Source of the DNA: Nostoc sphaeroides
GTDB taxonomy: Bacteria > Cyanobacteriota > Cyanobacteriia > Cyanobacteriales > Nostocaceae
DNA: 64,000 nt
Assembly: GCF_003443655.1 (NCBI RefSeq)
Contig: NZ_CP031941.1
Location: forward strand, 2,041,501 to 2,105,500
Direction of reading: 5' to 3'
Shown here: one piece after another, positions 8,481 through 16,864 of the stretch
Numbering within the stretch: the stretch's first letter is position 1
Layout of the letters: each line of letters begins with the position of its first letter
Notes under the pieces: generated by a model
Seen by the model: only the letters and a program-made list of their open reading frames with translations
Told to the model about the DNA's origin: nothing
The model's database searches: none
Translations under genes and position numbers: made by a program

Positions 8481-9797
8481 ATGGAACAACAACCGATACA
8501 AGTAATTGGAGGTGGACTAGCTGGGACAGAAGCAGCTTGGCAAATAGCCCAAGCTGGAGTACCGGTAATTCTCCATGAAATGCGTCCAAAACGCTTCAGC
8601 CCTGCTCATCATACAGAACATTTAGCAGAATTAGTGTGTAGTAATTCCTTTGGGGCAATGGCAAGCGATCGCGCAGCCGGATTATTGCACGAAGAGTTAC
8701 GCCAACTAGGTTCTATCGTCATTTCTAAAGCTGATGAACACGCCGTACCTGCTGGTGGGGCGTTAGCGGTAGATAGGGGACAATTTGGGCAAGACTTGAC
8801 TCAAACTTTAGCGAGTCATCCTTTAATTGAATTTCGCCGGGGTGAAGTGTCTGCGATTCCTGAAGGAATTGTGGTTTTGGCAACTGGGCCTTTAACGAGT
8901 CCCGACTTAGCCGAAGATTTGCAGCGCTTTACGGGGATGGAATACCTCAGCTTTTTCGACGCCGCTAGTCCGATTATTGTGGGAGAATCGATTAACCGTG
9001 ACGTTGCTTTTATGGCATCACGTTATGACAAAGGTGAAGCCGCTTATCTCAACTGCCCAATGAATAAAGAGCAGTATTTAAGGTTTCGAGAAGAACTTTG
9101 TAAAGCAGAACAAACAGAACTCAAAGGTTTTGAACGGGAAACGGCGAAATTTTTTGAAGCTTGTTTACCCATTGAAGAACTAGCACAGCGTGGGGAAGAT
9201 ACCATGCGCTACGGGCCCCTAAAGCCAGTGGGATTGTCAGATACTCGCACCGGGGAACGTCCTTATGCTGTGGTGCAGTTACGACAAGAAGATAAAGCCG
9301 GTCAACTGTGGAATATGGTAGGATTCCAAACAAACCTGCGTTGGGGTGAGCAAAAGCGAATATTTCAGCTAATTCCAAGTTTGGAAAAGGCGGAGTTTGT
9401 GCGATTGGGAGTGATGCACCGCAACACTTTTATTAATGCTCCTCAACTAATGCATCCTAGTTTGCAATTTAAAGAGCGTCCCACATTGTTAGCTGCTGGA
9501 CAGTTGATTGGTACTGAAGGGTACACTGCTGCGGCTGCGGGTGGCTGCTTGGCGGGAATTAATGCAGCGCGGCTAGCTTTGGGTAAAGAAGCTTTGGTTT
9601 TACCCCCAACAACAATGATGGGTGCGTTATTGGAATTTATTAGTTCCGCTTCCCCGAAGCATTTCCAACCAATGCCGCCCAACTTTGGGATTTTTCCCGA
9701 ACTGGGTGCGAAAATTAAAAGTAAGCAGGAGCGTTATGGACGTTACCGCGATCGCTCTTTAACTGATTTAGCAAACTGGAAAGTTAATCATAATTAA
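8481..9797 (+). CDS. trmFO: Folate-dependent tRNA (uracil-54-C5)-methyltransferase
   Basis: TrmFO uses methylenetetrahydrofolate and FAD/NAD(P)H to make ribothymidine at position 54 in the T-loop of tRNAs. The product has 438 residues, which is typical. The N-terminal FAD-binding motif [11 protein letters not shown] is at residues 10-20. The two cysteines shown to matter in the family are present: C53 in V-C-S-N-S-F-G and C228 in E-A-C-L-P-I-E. The C-terminal [12 protein letters not shown] block closes the FAD site. The gene appears to be a single transcription unit, with AT-rich sequence before it and a run of GGGAATC heptamers after it. Confidence 0.97.
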   Translation: MEQQPIQVIGGGLAGTEAAWQIAQAGVPVILHEMRPKRFSPAHHTEHLAELVCSNSFGAMASDRAAGLLHEELRQLGSIVISKADEHAVPAGGALAVDRGQFGQDLTQTLASHPLIEFRRGEVSAIPEGIVVLATGPLTSPDLAEDLQRFTGMEYLSFFDAASPIIVGESINRDVAFMASRYDKGEAAYLNCPMNKEQYLRFREELCKAEQTELKGFERETAKFFEACLPIEELAQRGEDTMRYGPLKPVGLSDTRTGERPYAVVQLRQEDKAGQLWNMVGFQTNLRWGEQKRIFQLIPSLEKAEFVRLGVMHRNTFINAPQLMHPSLQFKERPTLLAAGQLIGTEGYTAAAAGGCLAGINAARLALGKEALVLPPTTMMGALLEFISSASPKHFQPMPPNFGIFPELGAKIKSKQERYGRYRDRSLTDLANWKVNHN

Positions 9798-9799
9798 TG

Positions 9800-9842
9800 G
9801 GCATTGGGAATCGGGAATCGGGAATCGGGAATCGGGAATTGG
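9800..9842. repeat. GGGAATC heptamer repeats after trmFO
   Basis: About five GGGAATC-type heptamers are followed by pyrimidine-rich CTCCCCCTG repeats up to about 9925. The sequence has no coding capacity. Confidence 0.75.
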
Positions 9843-10019
9843 GTTATTAATTTTTCTCCCCCTGCTCCCCCTGCTCCCCCTGCTCCCTCATCCCCCCCTT
9901 GTCTCCCCTGCTCCCCTGCCTTTTTTTTAACGCCTGATTTTAAATTTATTTTGTTTAATAAAACTTCAAATAGGTTTATTATCCTTTAAAATCTTTTGCA
10001 GAGATTCTAGGTAAGATAT

Positions 10020-10421
10020 ATGGCTGATATTGTTGATATTGCAGTTACGGCTGAGTCTTTTAAAACACTGGTGGCAGCTGTACAAGCTGCTGGTTTAGTA
10101 GAAACATTAAAAAGTCCTGGCCCGTTCACTGTCTTTGCACCAAATGACGATGCTTTTGCCAAGTTACCACCGGGAACTATCCAAACTCTATTACAAAATA
10201 TTCCCCAGCTAACGCGGATTTTAAAGTATCATGTCGTTCCAGGAAAGCTGCTAAAGGCTGATTTAGCAGAACTCGGTACGGTTAATTCTGTGGAAGGTTC
10301 ACCCATTAAAATTAGTTCTTCTGATGGTTTTGAAGTTAAAAATGCCACAGTTTTAGCAGCAGATATCGAAGCCGATAATGGTGTGGTACACGTTATCGAT
10401 ACGGTGATTTTACCGGGTTAA
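10020..10421 (+). CDS. Fasciclin (FAS1) domain protein
   Basis: A single FAS1 domain fills the 133-residue product. The two conserved boxes are visible: the [11 protein letters not shown] region near residues 38-48 and the Y-H-V-V-P-G-K-L box near 74-81. The C-terminal end reads [17 protein letters not shown]1 domains mediate adhesion in many organisms, but short cyanobacterial forms such as this lack a signal peptide and their role is unknown. A stem-loop follows the stop. It begins with ATG after an AT-rich leader without a strong ribosome-binding site. Confidence 0.93.
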   Translation: MADIVDIAVTAESFKTLVAAVQAAGLVETLKSPGPFTVFAPNDDAFAKLPPGTIQTLLQNIPQLTRILKYHVVPGKLLKADLAELGTVNSVEGSPIKISSSDGFEVKNATVLAADIEADNGVVHVIDTVILPG

Positions 10422-10427
10422 TTCAGC

Positions 10428-10450
10428 TAGGGTGGGTATTTTCCACCCTA
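10428..10450 (+). terminator. Stem-loop after the fasciclin gene
   Basis: A perfect 8-bp inverted repeat (TAGGGTGG / CCACCCTA) with a 7-base loop sits 7 bp after the stop. It lacks a T-run, so termination is likely but not certain. Confidence 0.5.
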
Positions 10451-10626
10451 CTTATCTAAAATCTTTATAATTAACTAACTATTGGGAGTATCAAAAGGCA
10501 ATTCAATAGTTTAATTTATGTTATATTTGCAATGTGATTACTCACTCATATATTAATGTTGATTTCGTTATTTTAAAATACAATAAATTAAATTCTTAAA
10601 AAGTTAACACCTATCCCAACAAATTA

Positions 10627-10962
10627 ATGCTCGATTTAAACACCTTAGCTGAGTTCTCTCGTGGCAATTGCGTTAGTATTTGTGCATTTCTCGTACCAGC
10701 GAACTTGCTTGTCACAATTTTAACGATGAGCCTGGTAGCGTTACGTCGTCCATCGTATCAAGTGTGGCAATCTGCTGGAATTGCTAGCTTTTTCGCTTCT
10801 GTAATGATACTGCACGTATATACTTGGTTCATGGTTGGCGTGGTAATGGCTCCTACTTATATCTTGCTGTGGCTAGCAATTACGTGTTTAGTGACTAATT
10901 TGGCAGCAATTATTTTTCAAAGACGCTACAGTAACAGCCCTAGTCTTTCCAACAACGCCTGA
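10627..10962 (+). CDS. Small integral membrane protein of unknown function
   Basis: The 111-residue product has three hydrophobic segments, at about residues 17-41, 48-72 and 76-99. A polar, serine- and asparagine-rich tail follows. I do not recognise a family. The reading frame is plausible because its hydrophobic segments are well spaced, a basic R-R lies between the first two, and no better frame overlaps it. The start is ATG in an AT-rich context without a clear ribosome-binding site. It is a stand-alone gene between the fasciclin gene and the chaperone cluster on the other strand. Confidence 0.6.
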   Translation: MLDLNTLAEFSRGNCVSICAFLVPANLLVTILTMSLVALRRPSYQVWQSAGIASFFASVMILHVYTWFMVGVVMAPTYILLWLAITCLVTNLAAIIFQRRYSNSPSLSNNA

Positions 10963-11159
10963 AATCTACACATCGTCGCGATCGCACTATTCCTCAAGCT
11001 CGTTGTTGCAACTGGTATATAAACGCATCTTAGAGGTTGTTTGCAAAGTCTAATTTATTACTCAGCGGGCGACTGGAAGTCGCGGGACAGGTGCAACAAG
11101 AGTGGCTCGCCGCCCAACGCACTGGCTTGGCTACACAGTCAAAACCTTTCTCAATCCGA

Positions 11160-11188
11160 CTCTCACCGCTTGCGGTTAGCGGTGAGAG
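11160..11188 (-). terminator. Stem-loop at the end of the chaperone cluster
   Basis: A perfect 10-bp inverted repeat (CTCTCACCGC / GCGGTGAGAG, 9-base loop) overlaps the last codons and stop of the zinc-ribbon TPR gene. It lies at the end of the minus-strand cluster, but no T-run follows. Confidence 0.5.
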
Positions 11189-11642
11189 TTGCCATAAGCT
11201 TGATCGTTTGTAGAGAATCAGAAGCAATGGCACTTTGTGGGTCAAACTTGAGTGCTTGTTGCCAAGATGCGATCGCTTCTCTCCATTCTCCTTGCAATGC
11301 CGATAATTTCCCAGCCAAGGCATGGAAGTCTGCATTGCTGTAATACAAAGCTAGAGCTTGATTGTTGTGCACTGCTGCTTCTGGATAACGCCCTTTTGAC
11401 AATAAATGCAGTGCTTGTCTGTGATACCAGATGGCTTGGTCGTGCAGACGGAACAAGTCAGACAAGTCTACTTTGCAGCGTCTGCAAGTTGGGGAGGAAG
11501 AAGCAGTGCTGAGTAAAAGAGATGAAGAAGATGAGGCAGATATGGTAGCAGTTTCTTCCTTGTAATCATTATTGCGCTGCTCAATCCCGACTCTGCTCCC
11601 CTTGATTGGACGATAAACTGCACCACAGACAGGACATTTCAT
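11163..11642 (-). CDS. Zinc-ribbon TPR protein of the Hsp70 cluster
   Basis: From the ATG at 11642 the product has 159 residues and opens M-K-C-P-V-C-G. A second pair C-R-R-C lies near residue 55, so the two CxxC knuckles probably bind one zinc. A serine-rich linker separates them. The rest consists of TPR-like helices, with A-L-H-L-L-S-K-G-R-Y-P-E-A-A and A-L-K-F-D-P-Q-S-A. A GTG nine bases upstream (11651) is also possible. It sits 19 bp downstream of the Hsp70 gene on the same strand, so the two are almost surely co-transcribed. A client- or chaperone-binding role is inferred from context only. Confidence 0.8.
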   Translation of the reverse strand: MKCPVCGAVYRPIKGSRVGIEQRNNDYKEETATISASSSSSLLLSTASSSPTCRRCKVDLSDLFRLHDQAIWYHRQALHLLSKGRYPEAAVHNNQALALYYSNADFHALAGKLSALQGEWREAIASWQQALKFDPQSAIASDSLQTIKLMATLTANRKR

Positions 11643-11661
11643 AATTACCACTCCCTATTCC

Positions 11662-13419
11662 CTATTCATCATTCGTACTGGCGTAGTAAAGAAAATCTGA
11701 GAGTTCTTCTTCTAACTGGGGTAGTTCTGGGCTATTGTTAGCGATCGCACTTTCAATCTGTTCTAATAAGTCTTGTAATTCAAGAGCTTGTTCAGAGTCT
11801 ACCGTAAGAAGTGCTTGCCCCGCGCGGTCTAAAAGTGCTGCCAATTCTGGAGCGATTTCTACAGACTCGATTGAATCTTCTGCGGAGATTTCAATTGTTT
11901 CATCACTGTCAAACAATGCATCTAAATCTGCCCTTGCTTGCTTCAATTCATGGCTAGAAAGTTTCTGGATACCTGCATTATTTACTACTAGCGTTCCTTG
12001 TTGTCCTTTGCCTTTCTCAGTAGTGGTTACAGTGAGAATGCCATTCAGGTCAAAGTCAAAGTGAACCTCGACTTCAATACCTCCGGCTGGTTTGGGTGGT
12101 AAGTTCTCCACTCTAAAGGAACCTAGAGGAACATTTTCTTCAGCAACCGTATTTTCTCCCTGAAAAACTTCAATTTCTACCACTTCTTGTTCATCAAACA
12201 CGGTGGAATAAACTTGGGAGCGAGAAATAGGAACAACGCTGTTGCGGGGAATAATCACACTGAAGTAACCTGGCATAATACCCATTGGTGTAGGCACAGC
12301 CGCAGCAATGCCCAGAGAATGAGGAATCACATCTACAAGAATGGCGTCCACGGATTCACCTACCAGCACCCCAGCTTGTAAAGCTGCTCCTAACGCCACA
12401 CAAAGGTCTGGTTGAATGCCATCGGTGGGGTTTTGTCCCAGATGCTCTTGGATCATTTGTTGCACTAAAGGAATGCGTGTAGAACCACCAACTAAAATAA
12501 TCCGGTCAATCTCATTGGGTTCTAGGCTGGCGTCTGTTAGGGCGCGGTCAATTGCCTCTAGGGTTTCTGTCAAGAGTGGGCGAATCAATTTTTCAAAATC
12601 TGCTCGTGCTACTTCTGTCTCCAGATGTAGTGCAGTCTTGCCTTTACTACCTAAAAAGGCTTCCCGGACTGTGGCAAAAGCATGGGAACTCAGGTCAATT
12701 TTTAACTGCTCTGCTGCTCTCAGGAGACGCGCCTGGGTAGCTGCATCATCTGGGACATCGACGCCATGCTGTTTGCGGAATAAATCTACTAGATGGAGTT
12801 GTAAAAGTCTGTCGAAATCATCTCCACCCAAGCGGTTATTGCCATGACTAGCTAGTACTTCTGTCACTTCACCCGTAATTTCAACTACTGACACGTCAAA
12901 AGTACCACCTCCCAAGTCATAAACTACAACTCGTTCTGTCTCTTCGGAGCGCAAATCATAAGCTAAAGCCGCCGCCGTTGGTTCGTTGATAATTTGCAGT
13001 ACCTCCAAACCAGCTATCTCGCCAGCAGTTTTAGTTGCCTGCCGTTGAGCGTCGGTAAAGTAGGCTGGAACTGTAATCACTGCTTGGGTGATTGTTTCTC
13101 CTAAAGCATTTTCAGCCCGTTGTTTCAGAGCGCGGAGAATAATCGCGGAAACTTCATGAGGTAAGTATTCTTTATCTCCGAAAGTGGTTTTGTGGTCAGT
13201 TCCCATCCAGCGCTTAATTGACTTCACGGTGCGTTCAGGTGCTGCTGCATACTGACGGAGGGCTTCCCGTCCCACTAGCAGTTTACCTGTATCGCTAAAT
13301 CCCACACAGGAAGGTAAAATCAGGTCGCCATCTTCTCCTGGCAATACCCGCACCTGTCCATTTTCGACGATCGCCACTTCGGAATTTGTTGTGCCTAAAT
13401 CAATACCAACTGCTTTCAT
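11662..13419 (-). CDS. Hsp70 (DnaK-like) chaperone, divergent paralogue
   Basis: The 585-residue product (ATG at 13419, with an in-frame TTG at 13428) begins M-K-A-V-G-I-D-L-G-T-T-N-S. It keeps the ATP-binding motifs of the actin-like ATPase: the phosphate-1 loop at the N-terminus, V-Y-D-L-G-G-G-T-F-D-V-S near 165 and V-G-G-S-T-R-I-P near 310. The substrate-binding beta-sandwich spans about 365-480. The C-terminal lid is short, very acidic and lacks the tail found in the housekeeping DnaK. It is therefore a specialised Hsp70, not the main DnaK. GrpE-like and J-like genes lie upstream on the same strand (15489-16623), and a zinc-ribbon TPR gene follows closely. Confidence 0.93.
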   Translation of the reverse strand: MKAVGIDLGTTNSEVAIVENGQVRVLPGEDGDLILPSCVGFSDTGKLLVGREALRQYAAAPERTVKSIKRWMGTDHKTTFGDKEYLPHEVSAIILRALKQRAENALGETITQAVITVPAYFTDAQRQATKTAGEIAGLEVLQIINEPTAAALAYDLRSEETERVVVYDLGGGTFDVSVVEITGEVTEVLASHGNNRLGGDDFDRLLQLHLVDLFRKQHGVDVPDDAATQARLLRAAEQLKIDLSSHAFATVREAFLGSKGKTALHLETEVARADFEKLIRPLLTETLEAIDRALTDASLEPNEIDRIILVGGSTRIPLVQQMIQEHLGQNPTDGIQPDLCVALGAALQAGVLVGESVDAILVDVIPHSLGIAAAVPTPMGIMPGYFSVIIPRNSVVPISRSQVYSTVFDEQEVVEIEVFQGENTVAEENVPLGSFRVENLPPKPAGGIEVEVHFDFDLNGILTVTTTEKGKGQQGTLVVNNAGIQKLSSHELKQARADLDALFDSDETIEISAEDSIESVEIAPELAALLDRAGQALLTVDSEQALELQDLLEQIESAIANNSPELPQLEEELSDFLYYASTNDE

Positions 13420-13667
13420 AAAATTCAAAGTTAGTTTAAAAGTTATTTGCCCGTAGTCTTAGCTGTATCACCCACATGCGACAAGTCTAATTGCACACAT
13501 TGCGGTGGAAGTTGAGCGATTGTAATATGATATTCTATTTTTTTTGAAGCATGGCAGCTTCACCATTAGATATAAGAGTACAAGATATTGACTGCTACGG
13601 TATAGTCGCAAACAAATAGGACTTTAAGAAAATTTAGCCGAAGAATTAGCGTCGCTAATCAGTTTGT

Positions 13668-13871
13668 CTAATCATTACTCTTAGATCCAAAGTAAAAACC
13701 GAGAGCTGTACCAATTAGACCTGTTTGTGCGGTTATTATAAATGTGACTAGATCCTTAACTAAAGCACTTTTCTTCTCTATTACCTCTGCTTTTTTTTCG
13801 TCTACCAAGCTTGTACATAAAATCAAAATAACAACTAAAAAGAAGCTAGAAATTAAAGTTGCAGCAAGCAT
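13668..13871 (-). CDS. Small two-helix membrane protein
   Basis: The 67-residue product (ATG at 13871; an in-frame TTG at 13880 adds three residues) has an N-terminal transmembrane helix (T-L-I-S-S-F-F-L-V-V-I-L-I-L), a charged K/E middle segment and a second helix (T-F-I-I-T-A-Q-T-G-L-I-G-T-A-L-G-F-Y-F-G). It ends in polar residues. The G-x-x-x-G spacing and the G-F-Y-F-G-S end resemble small cyanobacterial membrane proteins, but I do not recognise a named family. It follows two other tiny genes on the same strand within about 40 bp each, so the three probably form one transcript. Confidence 0.55.
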   Translation of the reverse strand: MLAATLISSFFLVVILILCTSLVDEKKAEVIEKKSALVKDLVTFIITAQTGLIGTALGFYFGSKSND

Positions 13872-13904
13872 TTTAATCAAGAATGTTGCCAGTTTTGATC
13901 GCGT

Positions 13905-14069
13905 TTATTCCTGCTTTTCCTCCAGTTTGATCTCTTTCTGAAATGGAATTAAATTCGCTATATCGGCATCTTCGGTTTTAAGGTATCTATTGAATAATTC
14001 ATGTTCATTAAAATCATTAGTTTCTATTCTTGCAGGTAATATAGGTTCTTCTTGAGGATTTGTTATCAT
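13905..14069 (-). CDS. 54-residue acidic protein, unknown
   Basis: An ATG at 14069 opens a 54-codon frame rich in E, N and D (start M-I-T-N-P-Q-E-E-P, end K-L-E-E-K-Q-E). The spacing is 19 bp after the preceding frame's stop and 33 bp before the next ATG, which suggests an operon of three tiny genes. No family is recognised. Composition and lack of membrane segments suggest a soluble or linker-like protein. Confidence 0.45.
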   Translation of the reverse strand: MITNPQEEPILPARIETNDFNEHELFNRYLKTEDADIANLIPFQKEIKLEEKQE

Positions 14070-14088
14070 TGACTTCTAGCCAAGTTTA

Positions 14089-14442
14089 TTACTTTAATAT
14101 GATTTCGCCAATGGTTTTATCTTTTCGTTGGATTAATAATCTACCTCCTTGATTAACTGTAATGTCATGAATGTATGCAGCCGTAGTTACAGCTTTCTTT
14201 AATGCAATATCAACACTGGTTCCCTGCTGCTTTGAAAGCCATTCTAAAAGTTTTATTAATTCCGAGTCCAACGTGATCTTTTCCTCCGTTTCAGGTTACC
14301 ATTCGGCAGATCCAATGCCAAATGGTAATGAAACACTTACCTTTTTCAATTTTGCACCGCGTTTTGAAACGGCATAGACATTTTGCTGAGAAATATCTCC
14401 TTGACTGATATTTGGATTATCTTCAGAGTTTACCATTTTCAT
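14089..14442 (-). pseudogene. Small gene with an in-frame stop (or two very short genes)
   Basis: Reading from the ATG at 14442, 48 codons end in S-L-P-F-G-I-G-S-A-E-W followed by TAA at 14298-14296. The same frame then continues as P-E-T-E-E-K-I-T-L-D-S-E-L for 68 more codons to a stop at 14089. The second half has the look of a small ribbon-helix-helix-like or beta-tailed protein (L-K-K-A-V near its middle, ending R-K-D-K-T-I-G-E-I-I-L-K). The phrase K-I-T-L-D-S-E-L begins before the only nearby alternative start (TTG at 14271), which suggests one original 117-residue gene broken by a stop. A GGAGG lies 11 bp before that TTG, so re-initiation as a 60-residue protein is also possible. Function is unknown. 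Confidence 0.55.
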
Positions 14443-14504
14443 GACTCCCAAATAATATTCTATATGTCTAAGTAACTTCAGATTTATTCCCGTCTAACTA
14501 TTTA

Positions 14505-14729
14505 TTATACGGAAAGTTTCTACATAATCTTTTTCTTTTATATCGAGAACTAAAACAAGATTTAGATTTAAAGGTTGATGCAGTACGTGCGAATAAATAT
14601 AAATATTTACCAACAGTTATTACAAAAGATGAAGTTTTTGCAAATATTAAACAAATGTCGGGTATGAATCAAGATTTAATTAAATACGTAACGGCTTATC
14701 GGCAGGTTACAGGAATTACTCGGATATAA
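14505..14729 (+). pseudogene. Remnant of an integron-type tyrosine recombinase
   Basis: This frame has no start codon but translates to a recognisable internal stretch of IntI/XerC-like integrases: F-L-L-Y-R-E-L-K-Q-D-L, then V-R-A-N-K-Y-K-Y-L-P-T-V-I-T-K-D-E-V, then a stop at 14727-14729. This covers the end of the SAM-like N-terminal domain and the beginning of the catalytic domain. The catalytic R-H-R-Y residues are missing. It is a dead fragment inside the gap 14443-14833, between the tiny-gene operon and a Uma2 gene. The rest of that gap shows nothing recognisable. Confidence 0.65.
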
Positions 14730-14833
14730 AGAGGACGATGATTTATACCCATATACTTAAGCGTGGTAGAAAAGCTGTCCGCAGTTTCCTAAATTAGAGA
14801 TAATATTTCCAAAGTAGTAATTCTCTATTATCT

Positions 14834-15454
14834 ATGACTCAAGCCATACCCAAGCTAGTAACCTTTGAGGAATTCGTCGATCGCCTACCCGAAAATTCCG
14901 GTGTACGCTACGAACTACATAACGGGGAAATCGTTGAGATGGCACAACCAGTAGGAGAACACGAAGAAGTTAAAGGATTTTTAGGTATCGAAATTCCTTT
15001 TGAAATCAAACGTCTAGGACTACCCTACATTGTCCCCAATCAAGCTATAGTTAGACCTGCTGAAAAAGATTCGGGTTACTTTCCAGATGTATTGGTGCTA
15101 AATCGGGCAAATCTCGCAAATGAACCATTGTGGAAAAAACAATCTACCGTGAGTTTGGGTGTATCAATACCTCTAGTAATTGAGGTTGTATCAACCAATT
15201 GGCGGGACGATTACCACTTGAAATATGCTGACTATGAAGAGATGGGTATCCCCGAATACTGGATTGTCGATTATGCGGCCTTGGGTGGACGTAATTTTAT
15301 TGGCAACCCCAAACAACCGACAATCTCTGTCTGTAACTTGATTGATGGAGAATATCAGATCAGTAAGTTTCGAGATAGCGATCGCCTTGTCTCCCAAACT
15401 TTTCCCGAATTGAATCTCACCCCAAACCAGATTTTTCAAGCTGGTTTGGTGTAG
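14834..15454 (+). CDS. Uma2 family endonuclease (DUF820)
   Basis: The 206-residue product shows the DUF820 core: L-V-T-F-E-E-F-V-D at the start, Y-F-P-D-V-L-V-L near residue 82, L-V-I-E-V-V-S-T-N-W near 115 and Y-E-E-M-G-I-P-E-Y-W-I-V-D-Y near 136. These carry the D, E-x-V and nearby K/Y residues of the PD-(D/E)XK-type site. It lies on the opposite strand inside the chaperone cluster, between the GrpE-like gene and the tiny genes, so it is probably a later insertion. It differs clearly from the Uma2 protein at 7656 and lacks that protein's coiled-coil tail. Confidence 0.88.
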   Translation: MTQAIPKLVTFEEFVDRLPENSGVRYELHNGEIVEMAQPVGEHEEVKGFLGIEIPFEIKRLGLPYIVPNQAIVRPAEKDSGYFPDVLVLNRANLANEPLWKKQSTVSLGVSIPLVIEVVSTNWRDDYHLKYADYEEMGIPEYWIVDYAALGGRNFIGNPKQPTISVCNLIDGEYQISKFRDSDRLVSQTFPELNLTPNQIFQAGLV

Positions 15455-15488
15455 CGTTTAAATTCGTAATTCGTAATTTTCTAGTGTC

Positions 15489-16265
15489 TTACTTCTCTAA
15501 GTCTCTAGCCACTTGTGCCGCTACAATAACTTGTGCTTCCCTCAAAATGCGATCGCCCCATAAATAACCCCGCACTACTTCTTGAATTACGGTATTATCT
15601 GTAACATCTGTTCTAGACTCACGTCCCACAGCATACATTGTCTGGGAGTCAAAAGGTTTGCCCTGTGCTGGAATCGGAACAACACGCCGTTGTCGTAGTA
15701 ACTCTAAAAGCGATCGCCTAATTAACTCCACACCTTGTTGATTGCTAGTTAAAATTTCAGTTAATAATTCTGGCATTGGTAATTTTTCAGACCTATCTGA
15801 TTGGGTAGAATTGCCATTAATCCAATCTCCTAGCTTTTCCCAGAAGCTTTTTTGAGGAATAGGTTTTAGTTTTGAGGTAGCAGATAATGCTGCTAATTCC
15901 TCTTCCCAATAAGTACAAGCCTGATCTAAAGCATCCAGGATACCCAACAAATCTTTTAACAGTTTCTCCTGCTGTTGCTCAATTTGAGCCAATGTCTGTT
16001 TTTGGCTATCTTCTAGACGTATTTGCAACTGTTCTTTATCTGCGCGAGTTACTTCCAATGCTTGCACCAGAGCATCTTGAGTAGAACGCAATAATTTACC
16101 CTGTTGCTTAACTTCATGGCGCAGGGCAGTCCATTCTGCCACCATTTGATAGGGGTCAAAGGTATTAGCAGATTCTGGTGGTTCACCCAAATAGTCAGGA
16201 GGTACTGGTTCTGACTGTAAATAGTCTAAAAATTTGGTAAATAAAACTTCAAAGTCATTAGTCAT
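15489..16265 (-). CDS. GrpE-like nucleotide exchange factor of the Hsp70 cluster
   Basis: The 258-residue product has the GrpE layout. A long helix (about residues 50-125, rich in Q, E, L) is followed by the beta domain, with G-K-P-F-D-S-Q-T-M-Y-A-V-G-R-E near 205 and V-R-G-Y-L-W-G-D-R-I-L-R-E-A-Q-V near 235. GrpE proteins release ADP from Hsp70. It is longer than housekeeping GrpE because of an extra N-terminal region and an insertion with an F-W-E-K-L-G-D-W motif near 145. It lies 61 bp downstream of the J-like gene on the same strand, and the Hsp70 gene lies further on. It probably serves that Hsp70. Confidence 0.88.
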   Translation of the reverse strand: MTNDFEVLFTKFLDYLQSEPVPPDYLGEPPESANTFDPYQMVAEWTALRHEVKQQGKLLRSTQDALVQALEVTRADKEQLQIRLEDSQKQTLAQIEQQQEKLLKDLLGILDALDQACTYWEEELAALSATSKLKPIPQKSFWEKLGDWINGNSTQSDRSEKLPMPELLTEILTSNQQGVELIRRSLLELLRQRRVVPIPAQGKPFDSQTMYAVGRESRTDVTDNTVIQEVVRGYLWGDRILREAQVIVAAQVARDLEK

Positions 16266-16326
16266 TAGTCATTTGTTAATAGTGAGGGGACATTAGAAAA
16301 ATCAGTAACTAACAATTACGAATTAT

Positions 16327-16623
16327 TTAAAATGTGGCACGAATTAAATCATCCAGGCTAACTTCTAGTTGAGCAAGCGCTTTTTCTCGCACCTGTTTTA
16401 ATATCTCTGGGTTCAGTTCTGCTTTTAGTGGACGAAATTTTAAGAAATCCTCATGTTGAGTTGTTTCTCCTTTGCGAATTGCCTCGTAAGCTCCTCGAAT
16501 TTTCTTAAACTCTTCTGGATAAGTATGAGCGGGAAATTCCCGCAGTTTGGCATGATAGGCCGCTTTAATTTCGGCAGCAGTAGCTCCTGAAGAAATGCCT
16601 AAGCTTTCGTAGTGGTCAGTCAT
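16327..16623 (-). CDS. J-like protein lacking the HPD motif
   Basis: From the ATG at 16623 (an in-frame TTG lies 3 bases upstream) the product has 98 residues. It begins with a J-domain fold: Y-E-S-L-G-I-S-S-G-A-T-A-A-E-I-K-A-A-Y, then F-K-K-I-R-G-A-Y-E-A-I. The loop between helices II and III, where J proteins carry H-P-D, reads F-P-A-H-T-Y-P-E-E-F. It therefore should not stimulate Hsp70 ATPase in the usual way, although it may still bind. The C-terminal half is short and helical. It sits directly before the GrpE-like gene and 241 bp after the large TPR gene, part of the same minus-strand cluster. Confidence 0.88.
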   Translation of the reverse strand: MTDHYESLGISSGATAAEIKAAYHAKLREFPAHTYPEEFKKIRGAYEAIRKGETTQHEDFLKFRPLKAELNPEILKQVREKALAQLEVSLDDLIRATF

Positions 16624-16671
16624 CAAATTAATTCCAAATTAAAAATTTACTATTTATTGTTCGTCACTATT

Positions 16672-16838
16672 AGAGGATGTTTGAAAAGTCCTCTTATCGG
16701 TAGCAAAAACTTTTAGATCCCCCAAAATCCCCCGATAAATTGGGGGACTTTGATTCCGGTTCCCCCCTTAAAAAGGGGGGTTAGGGGGGATCAATAAGTG
16801 CCTAAAATTACAGCCAAACACTTTTCAAACAACCTCTT
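16672..16838. mobile_element. MITE-like element with AGAGG-TGTTTGAAAAGT ends
   Basis: The left end AGAGGATGTTTGAAAAGT and the right end ACTTTTCAAACAACCTCT match as 18-bp inverted repeats with one mismatch. Inside lies a second inverted repeat of GATCCCCC/GGGGGATC type with C- and G-runs. The element is 167 bp without coding capacity. Single ends of the same type occur at 11031 and 21660. Confidence 0.75.
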
Positions 16839-16864
16839 AAGTACAACTTACTAAAAACTAACTT

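Noticed and set aside
9804..9989. Open frame of 61 codons after trmFO
   Set aside because: It translates heptamer and pyrimidine repeats (P-P-A-P-P-A-P); not a plausible protein.
11041..11343. Open frame of 100 codons on the plus strand
   Set aside because: It is antisense to the zinc-ribbon TPR gene and begins in a broken MITE end.
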